Made by a program: the position numbers and the translations under genes | The notes under the pieces: generated by a model | Told to the model about the DNA's origin: nothing | The model's database searches: none | Seen by the model: the letters and a program-made list of their open reading frames with translations, nothing else | Source: Brachypodium distachyon | Taxonomy: Eukaryota > Streptophyta > Magnoliopsida > Poales > Poaceae | DNA: 64,000 bases | Direction: 5' to 3' | Assembly (NCBI RefSeq): GCF_000005505.3 | Contig: NC_016135.3 | Coordinates: 9,518,613 to 9,582,612 of the forward strand | In this document: piece after piece, positions 1 through 9,489 of the stretch | How positions within the stretch are numbered: position 1 is the stretch's first letter | Layout of the letters: the number at the start of each line of letters is the position of its first letter

Positions 1-1860
1 TTTGAATATTTGAATCACATTCAAATTTCAGAATAGAGTTTTATGCCTTTTAATTCATAACTAATCATTTAGGAGTCCTTTTTGAATGAAACCAATGCCC
101 AAAATTTTATTTTATTATCCTCTGTCAACTGGGACAAAGAAATAAAATTTTTGTTTTAATTTATTTGGCTGATGCAAATAAAACCTTATTTTAGGGTTTA
201 AACCCTAGCTTTTGCCTTTTTGTTTGAAACCCTAATTACATGTGCTTAATTATCAATGCCTTGGATCGGTAGATCACCCAAATAAAATAAACCAAGCTCA
301 TGCCACATGTATTCCATTGCATCATGGCATACATTTTTTCTTTTGTTTGTATGGTGTGTTTATGTATGTGTATGTTTGCTTGATTGTATAGTTTTCTCGG
401 AGAGCGAACTATGTGACTGTGAAGAGTGCTCGAATACCAACTGCTATCAAGGCAAGTTCACTTTGATCATTTATCCCATTATATTATGCACTAGATTTTG
501 TTAGTTGCATTGTTAGGATTATTACTGTATCTATGCTAGCTATGATCTGTCGTAGCAGTATAGGATACCCTTTGTCATGACCTTACCACCAATTGCCATC
601 GTAGTAGTAAAATGCTATGCTTTGATAATATACGAGGGTGGTATTATTACAATGTGATACTATTGAATTACAATATGATTTTCCTAGTGTATGGCAAAAC
701 AAGTAATTCAATGAACCGTCCTGAGTGGGCTGCTTTGAGTTTTTCGATGTCGTGAGGTTAGGTCCATTTCTATGGGGCCCGCTGAGCCGTCTCTCCGTGT
801 GATTCGGGAGCGTCCATGGTCGTCTCCTCGTGCGATTCGGGGAGCGCATGCGTCACAATGTGAGATGCCACCCGGGATAACCAGAGACTGGACTAGTTTC
901 CTGTTTAGTAGCTTCCAGTACAACCACATGGTATTATGGGCTCTGCCAGGATGGATGTAAGAAATATGAACCCGGATCCGAGGTGACATCGGTATGTAGC
1001 AGTGTAGGTGGGGGCGCGTCCCTCAGGTGGTCTGGGGGATTATGTTCTGAAAATTCCTGTAGTCAATGCCGTTGCTACTCTACGCTGAGGACAGCAAGGG
1101 ATTAACACATCGATTTCTTGTGGGTAAAGTGTATCACCTCTCGAGAGTGTCAAACTAAGTACTAGCTGTGTCCCCGGTTACGGATAATTATGAGCAACTA
1201 GATATTGGGGCTGTAAGGAAGGTCTCACTCATTCCAATTTCCTAATAAAGTGAATGGTTTGAACTGGGTAGGAGCATTGATGTTTATACTCAATGTGCTT
1301 AGGTTAATAGGAGCATGGGTGTTTCTACCCCGTGTCCAATAGAATTCAAAACTATTTGTTTAAAAAGGATAGGATTGAAAAATGATGCTTTTATGCAAAT
1401 AGCCAAACCCCTCCTAACCAAATTATACATGTACTTGGTAAGTCCTCTATAACTCCGGTGAATTTGCCAATACATTCAAATGTATTGACCACGTAGTGGC
1501 TGCAATTAACAATGTAGGTGGATCCGACGATGAGTGAGGTTCGTCGTTTTGTCATGGGTCATATGCTTACATTCAAACATGCTCTCACCTTGGAGTAGTT
1601 GAGGCCCTTTTTGATCTACCCTTTTCCGCTGCAGTTTTGAAACATTGTTTTATGATGATGAAACAGTATTTGTTTTATGCTGGCCCAAGAGGTCATGCGA
1701 GATTCTAAGTACTATTTAAGTTCTAGATGATGCGATGTAATAAAGTACTTGACCTTTGTTTCTGTATATTTCATCATGAAACTGTGTGTGCTAGTGAGTC
1801 GATCCAGGGATTAGCACAGTAAGCACGGAGATCGAACCCTAGTAAGGGGGAGGATCACTT
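1..1860 (+). mobile_element. Degenerate Tekay-like LTR fragment
   Basis: No long reading frame is present. The stretch is AT-rich at first. Around 380-450 it has a 'tctcggagagcgaac' to 'ctatcaaggcaag' segment, and at 1010-1260 a '...gggggattatgttctg' to 'aatttcctaataaagtg' segment. From memory, both resemble grass gypsy LTRs of the Del/Tekay group. No intact TG/CA end, primer-binding site or target duplication is visible, and the left edge is outside the window. The family assignment is an inference; an unclassified LTR remnant is equally possible. Confidence 0.35.
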
Positions 1861-2525
1861 CAAAAGCATAATGCAATTTTAAGTAAATGATTCATTTTGG
1901 AAAATATAGGATCAGAAAAATGTGGTGGCACCTTCAGCGTGGATGTCTTCTCCACCTGCTGAACCGTAGCCAAAGTCACCCTCTCCTTCTATACATCATA
2001 TAAGTATACGCGAATAAATAAATAGCAGAAACTCCAAATAGAACGAATAAAGTGCAACACACAAATCAGCAACTTCACAAACATTTATACAGCGGTACAA
2101 TTTGGCATAGTCTAGAAATACTACGAGTAATCCACAACAGAAAACTAGTCCGCTAAATATAGGATACGGCAAACATATGCAAGAATGACCATTTTTATTA
2201 ATCTGTGCAAAGCAAAAATACATGCAGCATTCACATAGATATGGATGAATTAACTAGCATGTTCAGAATACTCCTAAAAATATCTAAGATGACATGTAAT
2301 GGATTTTTATGTAGTGAAATTCATGCATATGAATTTTCAGGTCAAACAGATTAACTAGAATGCAAAATTTGTCTTTTAGAAAACAAAATACTTGCCCAAA
2401 AATGAGGATTCGAATATGAATGTTTGACTAACATGAATGTAAGTAAATCTGGGTAGTAACATGATTTTATAAACATTTGTGCGAAATTTTACAGAGCAAG
2501 AAAAACTATGATCCATGTGTCTACT
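1861..2525. other. AT-rich intergenic stretch, no gene seen
   Basis: This is low-GC sequence without a supported reading frame. Short ORFs here have no recognisable protein character. It ends exactly where the CACTA terminus at 2526 begins, so it is probably the old insertion site flank, perhaps itself part of a decayed element. Confidence 0.5.
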
Positions 2526-2765
2526 CACTACTACAGAAAACCCCATCCATGATCCCCCTCTAGTGGCGGTTAAAACAGACCAAAAACCACACCGCCACTG
2601 GAGGCCTCTCGAGGCATCCATGAGCGCCACCGGTGGCTGTGATAATCACCAGTGGCGGTGATTATTGTCCCGAAACATGTCACCGCCACTGGTAATAGCC
2701 ATGGAAACCCTAAAAACAACCAGTGGCGGCCGTAAAAAAGACCCGCCACTGGTAGACCACCCGAT
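2526..2765. repeat. CACTA terminal and subterminal repeats (A)
   Basis: After the terminal CACTA motif, copies of AGTGGCGG occur in both orientations: 2561, 2591 (inverted), 2649, 2685 (inverted), 2722 and 2745 (inverted). In En/Spm-type elements, subterminal repeats like these are binding sites for the TNPA-like protein. That role is inferred from the family, not shown here. Confidence 0.8.
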
Positions 2766-3358
2766 ACATGATGGTACTACTCAGTCTCAGTGCCCTTCCC
2801 TGAACCCCTTAAGCACGGTCCAATCACTCGTTTAGAACTCAACCGGAACAGGGAAACGCACTGAGCACTGAGTAGTAACCACCGGTAGGTGGGGCGGCGG
2901 AACCCTTTTTATGCTGGTCAGAACTCCTGTAAACTAGCGAGGTGGGATTAAAGTGGGGAAACTGGTGGGCCTCCAGTGGCGGTTTATTTCTCCGCCCGCC
3001 GCTAGAGGTCACCAGTCTATATATAACCCCTGCGCGAGCCCCAGCAGGTCAAGTTCGCGTGTCTGTCTGGACCAGCTGCGGCTCTCTCCTCACTGGCGCC
3101 GGCGAAGCCCTGCCAAAATTTGATGGCGGCGGCCGGAAGGTAGCTCTCCCCCCTTCTCCTTCCTCTTCCTCTCCCTTCTTCCTGCTCCTATTCTTCTCCT
3201 ATTTTGCAAAATGGCCATTAATGGTGCCTTGGCCGCCGGCAGAAAATTCGGCCCCGATCTCTCTCCGGCGGCTCTCCCGGGCTGCCCCCGCTGTCTCTGG
3301 AGCTCCCCCTCATCCTAGTGATGATCCTCCATCTCTCTCTTGCTTTAATTTTGCTCGG

Positions 3359-3440
3359 ATGAGCTCCCTCTCTCTCTCTAGCTCTCTCTCTCTGCAGCTC
3401 TCTCTCTAGCTCTCTCTCTGCGGCTCTCTCTCTCTATATA
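3359..3440 (+). repeat. CT-rich microsatellite
   Basis: Interrupted (CT)n with tag/gcag/gcgg interruptions lies just before the transposase leader of CACTA A. The inverted partner in CACTA B is a (GA)n tract at about 23401-23480. A pyrimidine-rich 5' leader is therefore a shared family trait, with independent length changes in each copy. Confidence 0.85.
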
Positions 3441-3747
3441 GTTGCTTATGGGGGAGCTTAGCCCCTGGGGGTTAGCCCTAGGGTTAAGCTTAACCTCGGG
3501 ACCGGTGTACGTGCATGTTCAAACATATTAAATGTGTGTTGACACCGGCCTTTGTGCCGTTTATTTTCTTATGTGATGTGATACCGGCCGTCGTCCCGAT
3601 GTGGGTGGGGGTAATTTGTTTTTGATGCAGGCATCGAATTTCGTAGTGCAAAATGCTATTTTTTTTAGCAAATGTCATGCCGAAATTTTCCATTTTTGTC
3701 GATCAAGCTGATTTGTTTATTTAAAAAAAAAATTGTGTTGTAGCTCG

Positions 3748-3900
3748 ATGGGCCGTGCTTGGATGTACGAGAACAGGTTACGTGTTGTGTGGATAGAGCG
3801 GCTGAAGACTTTTGTCGATGCCGGCGTGGAAGATATGCATAGGAAAGAGGGTGATAAGATGTGTTGTCCCTGTGTGAGATGTAAGAACTGCGAGCTGATG
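3748..3900 (+). pseudogene. TNP2-type transposase, N-terminal exon only
   Basis: The frame reads MGRAWMYENRL, then WIERLKTFVDAGVEDMH, then CCPCVRC. This matches the start of the TNP2 protein at 22800-23112 and is typical of the plant transposase-associated domain that precedes the Transposase_21 core in grass CACTA elements. The CxxC-type cysteines (CCPCVRC) are kept. Similarity ends soon after KNCEL, and the frame then runs into unrelated AT-rich DNA. Only about 50 codons survive, so it cannot encode a working transposase. Confidence 0.8.
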
Positions 3901-4875
3901 ATTTTGCCATTTCAATACCTTAAGTCTACTAGTCAAAAAAAATATGATATTAATTGTATGCAAACTAAATTAAAGATACAACATGTTAGACATTTAATAT
4001 GCAGCAAGTTTCATACAAAAAGAAATTCTAACGAAAAAGATGGAATCAACCTAATTAGCTCTATATGCAAGAATTTGTGTTTGAGATTTTGAGTTCCAAA
4101 TCCCTAGGAGACTGATCTGGGACTTCTAATCAGTACCAGTGACATCCATAGATGATCATGAAAGCATGGAAGAAATATTTGTTCGGTGAAGAAAAATGCA
4201 GAAGTTGGGAAATATAGGTTTGTTGTGTGGTTGAACAATTGGATCAGAATTGCACAAGAACGAATTGGATCAATACCAGTGACAATGTGGAAGAAGTATT
4301 TGTTCGGTGAAGAAAAATTCAAAAGGGATGTGGATTGGACCAGATGCTCACCAATTCGATGAACAGCAGTAGATAGAAGAGAAAGGAATGTTGGGCGGCT
4401 GGTGTAGTCGATCAAACAAAATCTGCAGCCCCTCGTTGGTGTGACTTGGCCTTCTCTTCCTGGCGTGTGTGCTGCCCTGATCGGCTGCTCTTCCTGGTGA
4501 TTGATCTCCTTCAGTGCTTCGCTGTGGAGTCCTCCGGTGGAGAATGGAGAAGACAGAGGGATGGTCTGCGTTGGTGTCAAATGGCGAGACTGGGTGGTTG
4601 CTTTGGCGTGAGGGCAGTTCCACAAAGAATATAAAGGGAAATTTGAGAGGATTGTTTTAAAGGGTTAATAGCTGGGTACAGATGGAGTTAAGAGACACAA
4701 CTGTTGGAGTTTTTAGAAGATGCGCAAGGGTCATTTGGGTTGTCTCTTGCCCATGACCGAAATACATAAGCAAACAATCACCAAGCAAAAATAAATTATA
4801 TAAAGTACTACTTTATTTTTGGTGATTTTTTTTAACTAAATTCTCCTAAGTAACAATACACTTTCACAGGCATGA
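3901..4875. other. Unexplained block with a ~35-bp direct repeat
   Basis: No protein is recognised. Two near-identical segments (around 4165-4195 and 4285-4315, both containing atttgttcggtgaagaaaaat) and two 'accagtgac' contexts form an imperfect direct repeat about 120 bp apart. The GC-rich part 4430-4620 has overlapping ORFs on both strands with no family resemblance. The block separates the CACTA A remnant from a gypsy fragment and may be a separate decayed insertion. Confidence 0.4.
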
Positions 4876-5744
4876 TGAAAGTGGTATGTTACACAAGCTT
4901 AAGCTTAACTCTGAGAAGTGCATGTTCGGTGTGGACTCGCGACACTTGCTGGGATTCTTGGTATTTCACCAGGGAATCGAGGCCAACCCACAAAAGATCG
5001 TAGCGGTCGAGAAGATGGAGGTGCCCCGCAAGGTCAGAGATGTCCACCGCCTCAACAGTTGCGTTGCGGCGCTCGGGCGTTTCATCTCAAGGTTGGGCAA
5101 GCGAGACCTACCTTTTTTCAAGGTGATGAAGAAGAAGGGCCCAGTCAACTGGAGCCCCGGGGCAGAAGCGACGTTCCAGGACTTGAAATAGTACCTGAAG
5201 TTGCCACCGATCCTCGTCGCCCCTAAGCCGGACGAGCCGTTGCTGCTTTACTTGGCAGCGATAGACCAGGTGGTGAGCTCCGTGCTTGTTGCCGAAAGAG
5301 AAGAAGAAGTCCCAGGGGCTGAGGCCGTGGAGCAGGGGGCTGCCGGAAATTCTGAGGAACCCCCGGCTACTACTGCTACCCCGAGAACCGAGGGGCAGCC
5401 CACTCAAGCTGTACTCCGCAAGCGGCTAGTGTAGCACCCTGTGTACTTCGTCAGCACGGTGTTGCGCGATGCCCGGGTACAGTACCTGCAGGTCCAGAAG
5501 CTCTTGCTTGGGATCCTGCTCGCTTCTCGGAAGTTGTGCCACTACTTCCAGGCGCACAGCATCACGGTGGTGTCTGGGTTTTTCTTGGAACGGGCCCTCA
5601 CCAACCGTGAAGCCACCGGGAGGGTGGCCGAATGGAGGATGGAGCTAGCGGAGTTTGGACTGCGTTTCGCGAACACCAAGAGCATCAAGAGTGTCGCTCT
5701 TGCCGACTTCGTCGCGGAGTGGACCTCAACAGGCGTAGAAGAAA
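4876..5744 (+). pseudogene. Tat-type gypsy RT C-terminus / RNase H fragment
   Basis: Plus-strand frames read LNSEKCMFGVDSRHLLGF, GIEANPQKI, then ALGRFISRLGKRDLPFF. These are the RT-to-RNase H connection of Tat-lineage Ty3/gypsy elements. Further on, PILVAPKPDEPLLLYLAA, a broken region with a stop near 5190 and another near 5432, then the RNase H end with [12 protein letters not shown] and [10 protein letters not shown]. The fragment is cut exactly where the CACTA terminus starts at 5745. Gag, protease, integrase and LTRs are absent, so this is the gypsy DNA into which CACTA C inserted. The counterpart on the far side was not found. Confidence 0.85.
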
Positions 5745-6118
5745 CACTACTCCAGAAAACCCCTCCAGTGGCGGTCAAAAAATGGGGTTGGTGGCGGTGA
5801 TCACGCCCGCCACCAACTCTGTGTCACTGGAGATTTTGGCACCGGTGGCGGGTAAAATACCCGCCACTACTGCTCCGAGATCACTAATGGCGGGTAAAAT
5901 ACGCGCCACCGAAGACCCACAAACCGCCAGTGTAAATTCCTCCGGCACCACTAGAAAAGTGCGTGGAGTACATCAGTGGTGGGCGAAGTACCCGCCATTG
6001 GACAGTTTCCAGTGGCGGTCTATGGCCACCGCCACTAGAACCTTTTCCAGTGGCGGTCGTGTCTAACCGCCACTGCTATGTGTTCAGTGGCGGTGGTTTT
6101 TAACCGCCACTAGTACTT
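5745..6118. repeat. CACTA C left subterminal repeat block
   Basis: At least ten AGTGGCGG-like or inverted copies lie within 370 bp, with the motif sometimes degraded to ggtggcgg or agtggtgg. They are arranged as facing pairs able to form short hairpins. The density is higher than in block A (2526-2765), suggesting a different subfamily of the same CACTA group. Confidence 0.8.
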
Positions 6119-6363
6119 TTTTTCCCCGAAAAAAATAAATGAATTATTTATAAAAATAAATATTCCTGTAGCACAGAAATAGCAGGAATACAGCACAGCA
6201 CAGATAATACCAGGAATACAGCAACACAATATACAACACCAAAGAAACAAAAAAAGCAGCAAATATATTACAAAGTTCCACACGAGTTAAACAATCAAGT
6301 CACATGCATGTGTATACAAAGTGTTTGAAAGAATGAGCCACAAATAAAAGTATTCCACACGAT

Positions 6364-6684
6364 TTAGCCACTTTTGGCAACAATCCCACCGCCGTAGTAA
6401 TCCCCGCTCGATTTGAGAACCTCCTTGTTGAGGATTTCGTCGATGTCCTTCTGGATCTCGTACACGAGAATTTTAGAGTTGTGCCATAACTCGGCGTTGG
6501 CCAGAAACCAATTCCTCACTTCTTCGAAGGTCTTCTTCCCCTTCGTCTTGAAGTCGTTGATCATCTGCTGAATAGTGTGCGCGTAGTAGTAACCGTAGTA
6601 GATGGATCCTTCAGGCTGTTGCTCGCAGGGGAAGTTGAAAGTGTGCCTGAGGGGAGCGTCAGGATTGCGGCTAAAGCCAATCAT
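6364..6684 (-). pseudogene. Ulp1-like C-terminal segment of CACTA C ORF
   Basis: The minus frame has PCEQQPEGSIYYGYYYAH followed by a charged helix ending in EIQKDIDEILNKEVL. This resembles the C-terminus of the Ulp1/C48 cysteine-protease-like domain that many grass CACTA elements carry, where CxQQPxG is followed by a CGYY motif. Here the position expected for the catalytic cysteine is tyrosine (YGYYY). The frame is closed upstream by frameshifts (6684-6887). The resemblance is by eye; it could be another CACTA accessory domain. It would be inactive as a protease. Confidence 0.5.
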
Positions 6685-6886
6685 CCCGTATCACTTCTAT
6701 CTGCGGCGCGGTCTTTGGTTGTCTTCCCGTAGAAGACGACTATTTCCCCTCCTTGGAGGAGCCCTTGCTTGCCTTGCCGCCTGTCCCCCTTTTGTTTTTC
6801 CTGCGTCTCAGGAAATCGGAACTGTCTGGTTTCTAGGGGACCTGCATCCCAGCAGGGGCACTTGGACGGCTCTCCAACAGGGCCGA

Positions 6887-7381
6887 CTATGCTGCGGCTC
6901 TCCGAGGGACGGGTCTTGGTGCGGATGGCTTCGGGGCTTCGGGTTTGGGCGGCAACGGAGGATTTTCGCCTGCATTGTCGTCGTTGCACTCCGCCGAAGG
7001 TGAGAAGTCTAGTTCTGCGGGCTCGTAGTCGAAAGGACTGGGTGAGGCGCCAAGTGGCGACAGAGACGTCACGCGTTGGGCGGGTGGAGACGGACCGAGG
7101 CGGGGGGATGGAGATGGAGACGGCTCCGTAGCGAGGACCACCAACCTCCTAGGCCAGATGAGGTAGGAGTTGACACAATCCCTTAGGGTCGTTGCCTCTT
7201 CGTGCGGAGGATAAGGGACCGGTTCGTCCTCGAAGCCCCTGAGCATGGAGTCCACCTGCACCCTGACCATGTCGTCTCGCAGTGTCATGTGGTGCACCAC
7301 GGCCGTACGCGGCATCAGCAACCCGTGCGCGTCCAGAGGGTTCCCCACCGTCGGCATGTGTAGTCGGCATTTGACGTCCTT
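6887..7381 (-). pseudogene. DUF8039-like segment of CACTA C ORF
   Basis: After a likely splice acceptor (catgcgcag, minus strand, near 7382) the frame reads KDVKCRLHM, then VGNPLDAHGLLMPRTAVVHH, later LPYPPHEEATTLRDCV-like and WPRRLVVL. This is the pattern I associate with the DUF8039 domain of grass En/Spm ORFs, which often lies between a Transposase_24-like region and a C48 domain. A proline- and serine-rich linker follows. The stop near 6887 and a shift to the next frame break continuity with the Ulp1-like part. Confidence 0.55.
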
Positions 7382-7472
7382 CTGCGCATGACAAACATGG
7401 CAACATCATTAATAGATTGGAGCATGATAGTGGTATTTCACAATTTTTTGTAGCACGCGAAGACGCTTACCG

Positions 7473-8830
7473 TGAGGTTCTCATCGGGTGGCCCAAGCGG
7501 GTCAAGCTGGCACTCGGTGCCGGAGCATGAGGTGCTCTTATTCTGCAGCGGGGACGGATCCGATGCGGGTGGGGTTGGTTGGATGGACGCCTCCGGGAAA
7601 ACACCGTGATCGATGAAGTTGTCAATGTCACGCTAGTGCCTTGCAAGCCGCATGAGCTTCTCATCTAGTTCCTCTGAGCTCTGTTCTTTGCTGGACGCCC
7701 TTCTGCATTTGCGGAATCTTGCTCTTTCGCCATCTGCCTGTGAAAGGGCCCGGAACCGACACCTCGCATATGGCCCCCGTGCTAATTTCGTTGCAGAGTG
7801 TAGCTGATGGCATCATCCCACTGTTGGTTGATAGACGAGTGGGAGCCATCCGACTCCCACTCTGCCATTGCACCCTGTATACAAAAAACAACATGCTCGG
7901 TGTTAATCTTACATGTGAATATAAGAAGCCCAACCGATAAAAGAAGATGTCCGGACGAGGCCTTACGAGTGCAGCCTCTTGCTTCTTTGACATAGGCTCC
8001 AGGCCCACCCACTGATTTGCTGTCATGGACAACCGTAGCCATTTGCTGGAGCGCTCACCGCGAAGCAAAGTTGGGACCCTTGGCTGCATACCGGCTTGGT
8101 CCAATGCGTCCTCCTCCTTCGCCCACACCTTCTCCTTTCCGGGGCGTCCACGACTCCCGAGGCAGTGGTCGAAGGGCCTTTTCTCACGAAGCTCCTTGTA
8201 CCATTTTTGGCTGGCCTTGAATTCATCTGACCTGACCCACTCCTTGAACCTCTCCCAATCCTCCTCCGAGATCCCTTCCAGTGCTTGTTCACCTCTGTCT
8301 TCCAGTCTTTGCTGATGAGCTTCCGGCAGTTATATTGCCACGTGCTCCGGCCCTTCCTCAAGACTTGGTGCATCCGCCACTCCAATCGTCTCCTGATCTC
8401 ATCATTGGCAGGCACGAACCGCTTCTATGCCGCCTCGTAACAGTCCTGCTTCACAGCTTCCGTGACGTCGCTCCATCTTTGGTAGATCCGAGCGCGTACC
8501 TATACGATGGCGTTGCATGTGTTGGAGAATCTTTCTGCAGCGTCCACCGGTTCCTCTGGGTAGTTTTCTTTTTTTAGCTTGGTGACGACCCACGACTCCG
8601 TCGGCACCTTGTTCGCCCCCCGCTTGGACTTCGACTGAGTAGTCGACTCCGTAGCCTCAGACGTCGCACCCTGGGCTTCTTCCTCGTTAGCTGCTCCTCG
8701 GCTCCTTCAAGGAACAGCTGCTCCTCGCTCATGGCATTTTCCGAGCCTGAGGAAGATGCCCCCGTTTCTTCTTCTACTTCTCCCTCCACAACCGGTGGCT
8801 GCTCAGGCACCTCTTCAACACGAGCCTGAG
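7473..8830 (-). pseudogene. Transposase_24-like N-terminal part of CACTA C ORF
   Basis: An acidic N-terminus (MPEQPPVVEGEVEEE, start near 8810) leads, through frameshifts, into frames with RRRLEWRMHQVLRKG, a WK..VNKHWKG segment, SDEFKASQKW and a HCLGSRGRPGKEKVW-like stretch. These recall the W- and SDEF-containing region of plant En/Spm (Transposase_24/Ptta) proteins, which act in DNA binding rather than catalysis. Stops interrupt it near 8427 and 8510. A donor-like GTAAGC near 7472 and the acceptor near 7382 suggest a ~90-bp intron to the DUF8039-like exon. Function is lost. Confidence 0.55.
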
Positions 8831-9484
8831 GTTCCTATCCAACACTTATAAAAGTAACTTAAAAAAAGGGAAAAATTCGGCATGACCTATGCTGTAAAAC
8901 AAGAAAATTTCGGCATGACCATTACTGTAAAACAACAAATGAGTCTACCCGAATGTTATACCTACATAAAAAAAACTCCCACCCACATATACCCCCTCGG
9001 CACGATGGCCGGACCCTTCTCAACGTCTCGGCACGATGGCCGGGCCCACATTTGTCATATCAACCGACACGATGGTCGGGATCACATCCATGTATCATTA
9101 AACCATAAACAGCAATAACGTCAATACTTAACCATAAACAGCAATATATACCCTAACTAAACATAAACAACAATATTTAAACCCTAACTAAACATAAACA
9201 ACAACCCTAATTTAAAAAAACTAGCAAGATTCAACCCTAACTAACTATAGAACTAAACATAAACAACAATATTTAAACCCTAACTAAACATAAACAATAA
9301 GATTCAACCCTAATTAACTATAGAACTAAAGATTTTAAACCCTAACTAACCATAAACAATAAGATTTTAAAACCTAACTAAACATAAACAATAAGATTCA
9401 ACCCTAAGCGTACCGGGGTCACGACGGCGAGGGTCGTCGGGGCTGGGATCGGGGTCGGGGCGGAGGCGGCCGGGGCCGTGGACG
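8831..9484. repeat. AT-rich leader with aaccctaactaaacataaac repeats
   Basis: From about 9117 to 9410 the unit aaccctaactaaacataaac recurs imperfectly roughly eight times, with inserts such as aatatttaa and aagattc. It lies upstream of the minus-strand gene of CACTA C. At 8880-9080 there are copies of 'cggcatgacc' and 'cggcacgatggccgg', also found near 3590-3690 and 23150-23300, which ties the leader regions of the CACTA copies together. It contains no coding region. Confidence 0.7.
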
Positions 9485-9489
9485 GGGTT

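Larger units (their letters stand above)
2526..3900 (+). mobile_element. CACTA element A, 5' fragment
   Basis: The element starts with CACTACTACAGAAAACCCC at 2526, the classic CACTA terminal motif. Inverted AGTGGCGG/CCGCCACT subterminal repeats follow (2561-2760), then a GC-rich promoter-like block with a TATA box (tctatatataacccc, about 3016-3031), a CT-rich leader and the first exon of a TNP2-type transposase at 3748. Homology to the rest of the transposase stops near 3900, and no 3' terminus was found, so this is a truncated 5' end. The block 2860-3890 is an inverted copy of 22950-24014. Confidence 0.8.

Noticed and set aside
2860..2881. CACTGAGCACTGAGTAGTAACC as a CACTA/CACTG terminus
   Set aside because: It looked like a terminal inverted repeat because its inverted copy ends at 24016, but it is part of the shared interior of A and B. 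The B copy is simply cut by an LTR there, and A has a better terminus at 2526.
2942..3409. 155-codon plus-strand ORF before the TNP2 exon
   Set aside because: It spans the promoter, TATA box and CT-rich leader of CACTA A; the protein is Ser/Leu/Pro low complexity from the (CT)n tract.
4104..4625. 173-codon minus-strand ORF
   Set aside because: Low complexity with no recognisable motif, and another frame on the same strand and one on the plus strand are equally open.
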